Part shown: one piece after another, positions 16,722 to 23,859 of the stretch
How positions within the stretch are numbered: position 1 is the stretch's first letter
Layout of the letters: every line of letters begins with the position of its first letter
DNA from: Fibrobacter sp.
GTDB lineage: Bacteria > Fibrobacterota > Fibrobacteria > Fibrobacterales > Fibrobacteraceae
NCBI GenBank assembly: GCA_017642335.1
Contig: JAGCPF010000026.1
Coordinates: forward strand, 1-42,840
DNA: 42,840 nucleotides
Reading direction: 5' to 3'
Translations under genes and position numbers: made by a program
The notes under the pieces: generated by a model
The model's database searches: none
Told to the model about the DNA's origin: nothing
The model's input: the letters and a program-made list of their open reading frames with translations, nothing else

Positions 16722-19055
16722 ATGATGATTTTAACTGTGAAGAAGCGTGACGGCCGCGAAATGCCGTTCAACATCGAGAAGATTGCCGACGCCATTATCA
16801 AGGCATTCCGGGCCTCCGGGGAACTGAACGAACAAATTAAGGCGTCCCAAGATCAGCTGAATTTATTGGGCAGCGATGACGTTTTGAGCAGTACGGCGCT
16901 TAAGGTCGCTGCCGACGCCGTTGGACATCTTGAAGCCGCGAACAAGACGCAGCCGGACATCGAAGAAATCCAGGACGCCGTCGAAAAGGCCCTCACCGAG
17001 GGCGGTTTCTCCGATACCGCCAAGAGCTACATCCTGTACCGTGCCGAGCGTACCCGCATCCGCGAGGTGAACACCCGCCTCATGCACACGCTCCGCGACA
17101 TCACTTTCAGTTCCGCGAAGGAATCCGATCTCAAGCGCGAAAATGCGAACATCGACGGCGATACCGCCATGGGCACCATGCTCAAGTATGGTAGCGAATC
17201 GGCGAAGCACTTCTACACGATGATGATGCTCAAGCCCGAGCACAGCCGCGCGCATTCCGAAGGCGACATCCACATCCACGACCTGGATTTCTACTCGCTC
17301 ACCATGACGTGCTGCCAGATCGACCTCAAGAAGCTCTTCAAGAACGGCTTCAATACCGGTCACGGCCATCTGCGTGAACCCAAGGATATCCGCAGCTACG
17401 CGGCTCTTGCCGCCATCGCCATCCAATCTAACCAGAACGACCAGCACGGCGGCCAGTCCATCCCGAACTTCGACTATGCCATGGCCGACGGTGTGCGCAT
17501 CACGTACCGCAAGGCTTACCTTTCCAACATGGTCAAGGCCCTCATCCTCCTGACCGGCAAGGCGGAAGAAGAAATCCAGCCGGTCGTGAAGAAGCTCCAT
17601 ACCGAAATGGCCGAAATGGGCATGGTCGCGACTCTCGTGCCGAACGAAAAGTTCCAGGAAGCAGAAGCCCGCGAACTTTCCAAGACCTTCGACGCCGATA
17701 CGGTTAAGAAGGCTCAGGCGTTTGCCGAGAAGATGGCCTACGAAGAAACGGACAAGACCACGTTCCAGGCGATGGAAGCGTTTGTTCACAATTTGAACTC
17801 CATGCACAGCCGCGCCGGTGCGCAGACTCCGTTCAGCAGCATCAACTATGGCATGTGCACCGAACCGGAAGCCCGCATGGCCATCCGCAACCTCCTCCTC
17901 ACGACCGAAGAAGGTCTGGGTGGCGGCGAGACGGCTATCTTCCCGATCCAGATTTTCCGCGTGAAGGAAGGCGTCAGCATGAATCCGGGAGACCCGAACT
18001 ACGACCTGTTCAAGCTCGCCTGCAAGGTGAGCGCGAAGCGCCTGTTCCCGAACTTCAGCTTCCAGGACGCCCCGTACAACCTGCAGTACTACAAGCCGGG
18101 CCATCCCGAAACGGAAATCGCCTACATGGGCTGCCGTACCCGCGTCATCGGCAACAACTACGACCCGACCCGCGAAATCAGCTTCGGCCGTGGCAACCTG
18201 AGCTTCACGTCCATCAACCTGCCGCGCATCGCCATCAAGATGAAGTCCGTGGACCTGTTCTTCAAGGAACTCGACCGCATGCTGCAGCTGGTGAGCGACC
18301 AGCTCATGGAACGCTTCGCCGTCCAGAGCCGCCGCAAGGTCAAGAACTTCCCGTTCCTCATGGGACAGGGCGTGTGGATCGATTCCGAAAAGCTCGGCTG
18401 GGAAGACACCGTGGGCGAGGTCATCAAGCACGGTACGCTCTCCATCGGCTTTATCGGCCTTGCCGAAACCCTGGTGGCTCTCACGGGCAAGCACCACGGT
18501 GAGTCCGAAGCCTCCCAGGAACTGGGCCTCAAGATCATCGGCCACATGCGCGAATTCTGCGACAGGGAATCCAAGCGCCTCGGCCTCAACTTCAGCTTGC
18601 TCGCCACGCCTGCCGAAGGCCTCTCCGGCCGTTTCGTGCGCATGGACAAGAAGAAGTTCGGCATCATTCCGGGCGTCACCGACCGCGACTACTACACCAA
18701 CTCGTTCCACGTGCCGGTGTACTACAAGATTTCGGCTTTCAAGAAGATTTCCCTTGAAGCTCCGTACCACGCTCTCACGAACGCGGGCCACATCAGCTAT
18801 ATCGAGCTGGACGGCGACCCGACGCAGAACCTGGACGCCTTCGAGAAGATCGTGCACCACATGGCAAAATCCGGCATCGGATATGGTTCCATCAACCATC
18901 CGGTCGACCGTGACCCGGTCTGCGGATTTGTTGGCGTCATCGGCGACTGCTGCCCGCGTTGCGGCCGTAGCGAAGGTCATGCGATTTCCCCGGAAAAGAT
19001 CGAGGAACTGCGCAGGCTTTACCCCGGTATGCCGGTTTTCAAGGGAATCAGGTAA
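16722..19055 (+). CDS. nrdD: Anaerobic (class III) ribonucleoside-triphosphate reductase, large part without glycyl-radical loop
   Basis: This 777-residue class III ribonucleotide reductase makes deoxyribonucleoside triphosphates without oxygen. An ATP-cone regulatory domain occupies about residues 1-95 (TVKKRDGREMPFNIEKIADA). The catalytic core includes DIHIHDLDFYS, TPFSSINYG and MGCRTR, whose Cys (about residue 468) should form the thiyl radical. The C-terminus holds the zinc-site cysteines (DPVCGF and CCPRCGR, about 731-746) and then ends at MPVFKGIR. The usual RxxGY glycyl-radical loop is missing; it is encoded by the next small gene. Open frame continues upstream of the chosen ATG 16722 through AT-rich sequence, but AAAGGAAA directly precedes this ATG, and ATG 16725 is an alternative. 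Confidence 0.92.
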   Translation: MMILTVKKRDGREMPFNIEKIADAIIKAFRASGELNEQIKASQDQLNLLGSDDVLSSTALKVAADAVGHLEAANKTQPDIEEIQDAVEKALTEGGFSDTAKSYILYRAERTRIREVNTRLMHTLRDITFSSAKESDLKRENANIDGDTAMGTMLKYGSESAKHFYTMMMLKPEHSRAHSEGDIHIHDLDFYSLTMTCCQIDLKKLFKNGFNTGHGHLREPKDIRSYAALAAIAIQSNQNDQHGGQSIPNFDYAMADGVRITYRKAYLSNMVKALILLTGKAEEEIQPVVKKLHTEMAEMGMVATLVPNEKFQEAEARELSKTFDADTVKKAQAFAEKMAYEETDKTTFQAMEAFVHNLNSMHSRAGAQTPFSSINYGMCTEPEARMAIRNLLLTTEEGLGGGETAIFPIQIFRVKEGVSMNPGDPNYDLFKLACKVSAKRLFPNFSFQDAPYNLQYYKPGHPETEIAYMGCRTRVIGNNYDPTREISFGRGNLSFTSINLPRIAIKMKSVDLFFKELDRMLQLVSDQLMERFAVQSRRKVKNFPFLMGQGVWIDSEKLGWEDTVGEVIKHGTLSIGFIGLAETLVALTGKHHGESEASQELGLKIIGHMREFCDRESKRLGLNFSLLATPAEGLSGRFVRMDKKKFGIIPGVTDRDYYTNSFHVPVYYKISAFKKISLEAPYHALTNAGHISYIELDGDPTQNLDAFEKIVHHMAKSGIGYGSINHPVDRDPVCGFVGVIGDCCPRCGRSEGHAISPEKIEELRRLYPGMPVFKGIR

Positions 19056-19081
19056 ATTTTATAAACAAGGAGAAAGAAAAA

Positions 19082-19228
19082 ATGTCAGAGAAAGAAATGA
19101 GCAAGTATGGTGAAGGCATCGGTTTCGAACGCATTCGCCGCATCACCGGCTACCTGGTCGGTACAGTGGACCGTTTCAACAACGCCAAGCGCGCCGAAGT
19201 GAACGATCGCGTGAAGCACGGTGTGTAA
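19082..19228 (+). CDS. Separate 48-residue glycyl-radical domain of the class III ribonucleotide reductase
   Basis: This 48-residue protein contains FERIRRITGYLVGTVDRFNN followed by AKRAEVNDRVKH. That is the C-terminal glycyl-radical loop normally fused to NrdD, with Gly23 in RITGYL as the expected radical site. It has its own Shine-Dalgarno (AAGGAG, 19067-19072) 9 nt before ATG 19082. It lies 26 nt after the nrdD stop in a different frame and directly abuts nrdG. The AT-rich spacer is non-coding in character, so a single sequencing indel would not rebuild a fused gene. By analogy with the stand-alone radical domain YfiD/GrcA of pyruvate formate-lyase, it probably docks on NrdD and is activated by NrdG. 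The docking is an inference. Confidence 0.85.
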   Translation: MSEKEMSKYGEGIGFERIRRITGYLVGTVDRFNNAKRAEVNDRVKHGV

Positions 19229-19792
19229 ATGGATGCAGCTTATCCTCGTCTCCGCATAGCGGGGATTGTTCCTGAATCCTTCGTGGACGGCCCGGGCATC
19301 CGCCTGACGGTCTTTGTGCAGGGTTGTCCGCATCATTGTCCCGGTTGCCATAATCCCCAGACCCACGATTTCGAGGGCGGGCACTTTATCGACCGTGAGG
19401 ATATCCTGGACATGATCGAGGAAAACCCGCTGCTCGACGGAATCACGTTCAGTGGCGGTGAACCCTTTTCCCAGGCCGCTGGCCTCGTGCCCCTCGCCCG
19501 CGAGGTGAAGGAACGGGGTTACCACCTGATGATCTACACGGGCTACACCTTCGAGCGCCTCATGGAACTCTCGCCCGAGCATCCCGAGCTGTTGGAATTG
19601 CTGTCCTTTGCCGATGTGCTGGTCGATGGCCCGTTCATCCTGGCGAAGCGTTCCCTGGAACTCAAGTTCCGCGGATCGAGCAACCAGCGCATCATCGACG
19701 TCCAGGAAAGCCTTTCTGCTGGCCATGTCGTGCTGCACCAGATGCAGATCGACGAGATGGCCGAACATCCGGAGTGGGCGCTGCAGAGCTAG
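19229..19792 (+). CDS. nrdG: Anaerobic ribonucleotide reductase activating protein (radical SAM)
   Basis: This 187-residue radical SAM enzyme installs the glycyl radical on the anaerobic reductase. The iron-sulfur motif CxxxCxxC is present as GCPHHCPGCHNPQTHDF (cysteines about residues 33-40), and the SAM-binding GGE motif as TFSGGEPFSQ. FVDGPGIRLTVFVQG before the cysteines is typical of the activase family. ATG 19229 follows the stop of the small glycyl-radical gene with no gap. The arrangement makes co-translation of activase and radical domain likely. A terminator follows 28 nt downstream. Confidence 0.93.
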   Translation: MDAAYPRLRIAGIVPESFVDGPGIRLTVFVQGCPHHCPGCHNPQTHDFEGGHFIDREDILDMIEENPLLDGITFSGGEPFSQAAGLVPLAREVKERGYHLMIYTGYTFERLMELSPEHPELLELLSFADVLVDGPFILAKRSLELKFRGSSNQRIIDVQESLSAGHVVLHQMQIDEMAEHPEWALQS

Positions 19793-19820
19793 CCAAACTC
19801 CGCTTATGCTTTTCGAAAAA

Positions 19821-19851
19821 AGATTCCGGTTACGCGCCGGAGTCTTTTTTT
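19821..19851. terminator. Bidirectional terminator between nrdG and a glycosyltransferase gene
   Basis: AGATTCCGG pairs with CCGGAGTCT (one G-T pair) around TTACGCG. A run of T follows on the plus side and A on the other side, so it can serve both converging genes. Confidence 0.85.
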
Positions 19852-19893
19852 GCATGTAGGGCTGTTATCGGCTGAAATGCACCGTGCTCTTAT

Positions 19894-21021
19894 TTAACCG
19901 AAGATTCCTCTGGCAAAGAGGTCTTCGAAAATCCGGAAGACTTCCTGCTTGAAATCTTCGTCCGTGCGGCCCGTAAAAAGGCGCTTTCTCAAGTCCAGGA
20001 ATTCGGACTCGTTCCAGTCGTTTTCGTAGCGGGCGATCTTTTCTGCCGCGTCAGTCGCGTCGCCTTCCTTGAACAGCATCCGGGAGGGAAGCGCGTAGTC
20101 GTCGGTATAATCGGCATTGGCGGCAAGTATGGGACAACCGCATTGCAACGCTTCGAATAACACGATGGGCCCGCTTTCAAAATGGGATGGGATCAAGAGC
20201 AGGTCGATGTCCTTGAGCAATTTTTCTTGCACCTGTTGCGAGGGCATCCAGCCCGTGAGTTCGATAATCTCTTCGACTCCGGCGCCTTGAATTTTTTTAC
20301 GGAGTTTCTTTTCGTGTGGCCCTTCTCCGACAACGGTAAAACGAACGTCAAGATTTTTCTCTTTCAATCGCAGGGCTACGTCGGGAAGGATGTCCTGCCC
20401 TTTTTGTTCAAAGAATATGCGGCCCACGACGGCGATGTTAAGGCGGTTCCCGGGCTTTTTGGCCGGTGCGGAAACATGCCATGCCAACGGGTTTAAAAGA
20501 ATGTCGATTTCCTTGGACACGAATCTTTCCAGGAGACGCTTCTGGTATGGCGAATTCACTATCCACGAGTCGACGGACTGGTAAATCGGTTTGGCGAGCA
20601 TGTCGCGGATCCATCCGAGGTTGGCGTGGGTCTCGTGTTGGGTGAAGGCTAGCGGCAGGTACGAAACGAGAGGGATACCCAGTTGCCTTGCCGCCCAGAG
20701 TCCCGGCAGGCATCGTTCGATATTTCCTGGGCAAAGCACCAGGTTGCGGGTTTTCTCTTTTTGGAACAGGTTCCTGGCTTTTGATGTCTTGCGCTTAAAC
20801 TGGTCGCGAATAATCGGGAAGGGACTTTCGGAGTGGTACGGCAACGGGATCTTTTTGATGTTGGAGGGAAGCGCTTCCGCAAATTTTTCGCACGAAAAGA
20901 AAAAGGTGACCTCGTTCGTTTCGGCCAGTATGGAGGCTATCCGTGCCGAAAGAATTTCTTGCCCGCCCCATTCTTGGGCATCGCTATAGAAACTGATGGG
21001 TTTGCTGCAGATCGAAGACAT
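19894..21021 (-). CDS. Glycosyltransferase family 4 protein
   Basis: This 375-residue GT-B glycosyltransferase should transfer a sugar from a nucleotide-sugar donor to an envelope glycan. It starts with SKPISFYSDAQEWGGQE, the N-terminal Rossmann edge and acceptor loop. The C-terminal half shows the donor-binding region VVGRIFFEQKGQDIL and the family's E-x7-E segment as ESGPIVLFEALQCGCP. Open frame runs another 48 codons upstream but through the tRNA-Gly and its terminator, so ATG 21021 is the first credible start. There is no Shine-Dalgarno; TATATT lies 7 nt before the ATG. Transcription may start there or read through from the tRNA. Confidence 0.82.
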   Translation of the reverse strand: MSSICSKPISFYSDAQEWGGQEILSARIASILAETNEVTFFFSCEKFAEALPSNIKKIPLPYHSESPFPIIRDQFKRKTSKARNLFQKEKTRNLVLCPGNIERCLPGLWAARQLGIPLVSYLPLAFTQHETHANLGWIRDMLAKPIYQSVDSWIVNSPYQKRLLERFVSKEIDILLNPLAWHVSAPAKKPGNRLNIAVVGRIFFEQKGQDILPDVALRLKEKNLDVRFTVVGEGPHEKKLRKKIQGAGVEEIIELTGWMPSQQVQEKLLKDIDLLLIPSHFESGPIVLFEALQCGCPILAANADYTDDYALPSRMLFKEGDATDAAEKIARYENDWNESEFLDLRKRLFTGRTDEDFKQEVFRIFEDLFARGIFG

Positions 21022-21044
21022 CAATGGTAATATAGAAAGAAGAA

Positions 21045-21074
21045 AAGAAAAAACCACCTTGGAAGGTGGTTTTT
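21045..21074 (-). terminator. Terminator of the tRNA-Gly gene
   Basis: ACCACCTT and AAGGTGGT form a perfect 8-bp stem around a 2-nt centre, with a T-rich run on the minus side beginning about 7 nt after the tRNA 3' end. Confidence 0.85.
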
Positions 21075-21080
21075 CTTTCG

Positions 21081-21153
<73 letters not shown>

Positions 21154-21164
21154 GGGGTGCCCCA

Positions 21165-21193
21165 ATTATAGATAATTAATTTAGGGTTGTCAA
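21165..21193 (-). promoter_or_regulatory. Consensus promoter of tRNA-Gly overlapping the cyclase stop codon
   Basis: A perfect TTGACA (21193-21188) and a perfect TATAAT (21170-21165) are separated by exactly 17 nt. The -35 overlaps the stop codon of the upstream nucleotidyl cyclase gene. A GC-rich stretch follows the -10, as in stable-RNA promoters under growth-rate control. Confidence 0.88.
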
Positions 21194-22260
21194 GGGGTAT
21201 GGATAGAAAAAATTAAAATTTCTTTCTTTTTTCCCCGAAGCTCGAAAAAACCTTCCTTATGGCAGAAATATTCGTGGGGGAGAGGGAGCGGAAGCTTGAT
21301 GTAGAGGTCTTCCGAGATCAAAAAATCCTTCCCCAGCTTGGTGCAAAGACTCTGGATGCGGCTGGTGGTGTTCAGTACGTCGCCGTGGTAGGCCATTTCG
21401 CTGCCGAAATTCCCGACTTCCGTGGAAATCACCTTGCCACAGTGCGCTCCGGCCTTGAACGTGGGGGTCACTCCGTATTTCTTGAGGAATCTGGGCCTTG
21501 TCCTTTCGAGGCAGACGGCAAAGTCGTAGAAGCAGTTGATGGGGCGGGCCTTTTTCTTGCAGGAGGACGTTTTCCAGGTGAGGAAGGCTCCGTCGCCGGC
21601 AATCTGGTATATGTCTCCCCGGTTTTCCGCACAGCAGTTGGAGAGTAGCTTGTAGTAGTCCTTCATGAAGCTGCTGTACTTGACGTGGCCCAGCTCTTCG
21701 GCCAGTTCCGTCGAATGGCGCAGGTCGATGAACATGAATATCAGGTCTTCTTCGACAGGGTCCTGGTACTTGCCGAGTATCGTGTTGACAAACACGCGCG
21801 TGCCGAATTTCTTGTGTACGGTGTTCAAGAACGTGAACATGTGGGCGAGCAAGAACATGAGCGCGATGGTGGCGTGACATTTGGGCGACGAGAATGCTTC
21901 AACAATCAAGGAAAGCCCGTGCGCCGTGATGAGTCGTCCTGATTCCGATTCCATGTCCCAGATGAGAATGCATAAAGCATAGTTGATGCTTATGTTTGCG
22001 ACAAAGTAAAACGAGCGTATCAATAGCGCCGCGCTGACGCTGCGGTGGTCCATTTCGTCTTGCAAGACGACCACGTCGTATATCCCGTGCGAAAGCCCCA
22101 CGAACATGGAAAGCTGCAATATGAAAAACAGCCTGTCGATGCTGAAACTGCCGAAGGCAAACATGCCGAGAGCCGATGCGCCGACCATCACTATGACCCA
22201 ACCTGCAATGTAGTTGCAGATTGCTTTGAACTTGCGGGCTGTCACTCTGGTTATGAACAT
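21190..22260 (-). CDS. Membrane-bound class III adenylate/guanylate cyclase
   Basis: This 356-residue protein has an N-terminal membrane region with about four to five hydrophobic helices (residues 15-150) and a C-terminal class III nucleotidyl cyclase domain. The domain begins near residue 170 with FMFIDLRHST, which carries the first metal-binding Asp. It continues with IYQIAGDGAFLTW (second metal Asp) and GAHCGKVISTEVGNFGSEMA, then GDVLNTTSRIQ. It probably makes cAMP or cGMP in the cytoplasm; the base specificity cannot be told. ATG 22260 lies 3 nt after the stop of a 59-residue membrane protein gene and lacks its own clear Shine-Dalgarno, so coupled translation is likely. Confidence 0.85.
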   Translation of the reverse strand: MFITRVTARKFKAICNYIAGWVIVMVGASALGMFAFGSFSIDRLFFILQLSMFVGLSHGIYDVVVLQDEMDHRSVSAALLIRSFYFVANISINYALCILIWDMESESGRLITAHGLSLIVEAFSSPKCHATIALMFLLAHMFTFLNTVHKKFGTRVFVNTILGKYQDPVEEDLIFMFIDLRHSTELAEELGHVKYSSFMKDYYKLLSNCCAENRGDIYQIAGDGAFLTWKTSSCKKKARPINCFYDFAVCLERTRPRFLKKYGVTPTFKAGAHCGKVISTEVGNFGSEMAYHGDVLNTTSRIQSLCTKLGKDFLISEDLYIKLPLPLPHEYFCHKEGFFELRGKKKEILIFSIHTP

Positions 22261-22263
22261 AGG

Positions 22264-22443
22264 CTAATGGATGAACAGTGGCAGGCACCAGATGATGAAG
22301 ACGAGCAAGATGTCGGCGGACGAGTTCTTGAACAGAACGGTTGAGGCTAGTAGAAGGAAAAGGACGGACACGGCAATGAAAACCCCGAGCCCGAACCATT
22401 TCCGCAGCTTTGGCGGAACTTTTGCAAAAAACCTACTAACCAT
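22264..22443 (-). CDS. Small two-helix membrane protein upstream of the cyclase
   Basis: This 59-residue reading frame starts at ATG 22443 and ends at TAG 22266-22264. The product has a basic N-terminus (KVPPKLRKW), a hydrophobic helix (about residues 18-37, FIAVSVLFLLLASTVLF) and a second one (about 45-58, ILLVFIIWCLPLF). That pattern is unlikely by chance and suggests a real small membrane protein. It lies 3 nt upstream of the cyclase ATG on the same strand. TATATA stands 7 nt before the start and AAGGG overlaps the gap, so the leader is very short. No family is recognised; a regulator or partner of the cyclase is a guess. Confidence 0.6.
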   Translation of the reverse strand: MVSRFFAKVPPKLRKWFGLGVFIAVSVLFLLLASTVLFKNSSADILLVFIIWCLPLFIH

Positions 22444-22538
22444 ATGCCCTTATATAACTAAATTTTTTTTAAGTAAACGAATTTTTTTTGGGATACCGGC
22501 AAAAAAAGGGCCGGAATTGGCAAATACGGCGGCTGGCT

Positions 22539-23684
22539 ATGCTTGGAATTTACATTCACGTACCTTTTTGCGAAAAAGTCTGCGATTATTGCGATTTTCG
22601 CGTGATGCCGTCGTGTTCCCCTGGACTGTTCCGTGAATATGTGGACCTGCTTGTTTGTGAGATGGAGGGCTTTGCGCGTGCGAATCCCGGTGTGCTCGAG
22701 TCCGCGGAGACACTCTACCTGGGCGGCGGGACGCCGTCGCTCTTGCCGGGGGATTGCCTCGTGCGGGTGTTCGAAACCCTCCGCGGTCTCGGTGTCGGCG
22801 TGTCGCGGCTCCGGGAAGTCACAATGGAGTTCAATCCGGAGTCCTGCAACGAGTCTACCGTTGCGCTTGCCCGCGAATGCGGCGTTGGACGTTTCAGTCT
22901 CGGGCTCCAGTCGTTCAGGAGCGAGATCCTGGAAAGGATTGGGAGGCGCCATTCTGTGGAGGTCGGCCTCCGTGCGCTGGAACTGCTGTGCTCGCAGCGG
23001 GGGATAGAGGTCAACGGGGATCTCATGTTCAACTTGCCTGGGCAATCTGTGGAGCAGTTTCTCGGCGACCTGGACCGGCTGGCCGATTTTCCGCTGAACC
23101 ACGTGAGTTTTTACGGCCTTACGGTGGCCGGGCGGACCCGTCTCGGGCACAGGATTGCCCGCGGCGAACTTTCGGTGGACGAGAACTTGTACGGCGAGAT
23201 GTACCTCCGTGGGGTGGACCTGCTCGGGGAGAAGGGTTTCGAACGCTACGAGGTTTCCAATTTTTGTCGTGCAGGCAAGCGGAGCGTCCACAACAAGAAT
23301 TATTGGGATCGCGGGGAATACATCGGGTTCGGACCGGGCGCGCACTCCTATTTTCGCGGGTTGCGCTTCAATGCCCCGGAAATTTATCCGAGGTGGCGCG
23401 AGTTTGTTCGTGACGGGATGCCGCAGTCCCGGCTTAGCCAGGATGCGCTGACTCCGGACGACATCTGGACCGAGCGGGTCTGGCTCTCCATGAGGCAGAG
23501 TACGGGTTTGGACCTGGAAAAACTCCGCGCCGAGGGGATTGAAATAAAAGAAGCAAGTTATATGAAATGGCTTCAGGACGGTTGTCTGGAACAGGTCGGC
23601 GGCACTCTCCGGCTGGTAGGCCGTGGTTGGCTGCTCATGGATTCCGTTGTGACCGATGTTCTAAACGGATATATTCCAAATTGA
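22539..23684 (+). CDS. hemW: HemW-like radical SAM protein (heme chaperone)
   Basis: This 381-residue radical SAM protein resembles HemW, formerly annotated as oxygen-independent coproporphyrinogen III oxidase but known in other bacteria as a heme-trafficking chaperone. It opens with GIYIHVPFCEKVCDYCDF, whose CxxxCxxC binds the iron-sulfur cluster. TLYLGGGTPSLLP is the SAM-binding motif. HNKNYWDRGEYIGFGPGAHS is typical of HemN/HemW, while the extra N-terminal Cys of true HemN is absent. ATG 22539 is chosen because it starts at the family's usual first residues. Frame upstream is open from a TTG but looks non-coding. No good ribosome site is seen. Confidence 0.87.
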   Translation: MLGIYIHVPFCEKVCDYCDFRVMPSCSPGLFREYVDLLVCEMEGFARANPGVLESAETLYLGGGTPSLLPGDCLVRVFETLRGLGVGVSRLREVTMEFNPESCNESTVALARECGVGRFSLGLQSFRSEILERIGRRHSVEVGLRALELLCSQRGIEVNGDLMFNLPGQSVEQFLGDLDRLADFPLNHVSFYGLTVAGRTRLGHRIARGELSVDENLYGEMYLRGVDLLGEKGFERYEVSNFCRAGKRSVHNKNYWDRGEYIGFGPGAHSYFRGLRFNAPEIYPRWREFVRDGMPQSRLSQDALTPDDIWTERVWLSMRQSTGLDLEKLRAEGIEIKEASYMKWLQDGCLEQVGGTLRLVGRGWLLMDSVVTDVLNGYIPN

Positions 23685-23859
23685 ACTGTTTTTCTGTCGA
23701 TTTCCCCTTTTTTTGAGGGATTTGGCCCCTTGACGGTGCCTTTTTCCCGTATTTCAGAAATCGGTGTGATATTCGCCTCACCTTTGAAAGTAAAGGAAAC
23801 TTATCGTTTCCAAAAGATATATATTGATACTTGTAGTTTTTTATTGTTGGAGCACCTGA

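Noticed and set aside
16863..18980. 705-residue open frame antisense to nrdD
   Set aside because: It mirrors a well-identified gene. Long antisense frames are expected here because of GC-rich third codon positions, and it shows no domain or ribosome site.
19053..19082. Sequencing error or recent frameshift as the cause of the nrdD split
   Set aside because: A TAA stop, a 26-nt AT-rich spacer, an AAGGAG site and a new ATG separate the two parts. One or two indels would not produce this.
22496..22514. CCGGC/GCCGG hairpin before hemW as a riboswitch or terminator
   Set aside because: The stem is only 5 bp with an A-rich loop, no T tract follows, and no known riboswitch pattern is visible.
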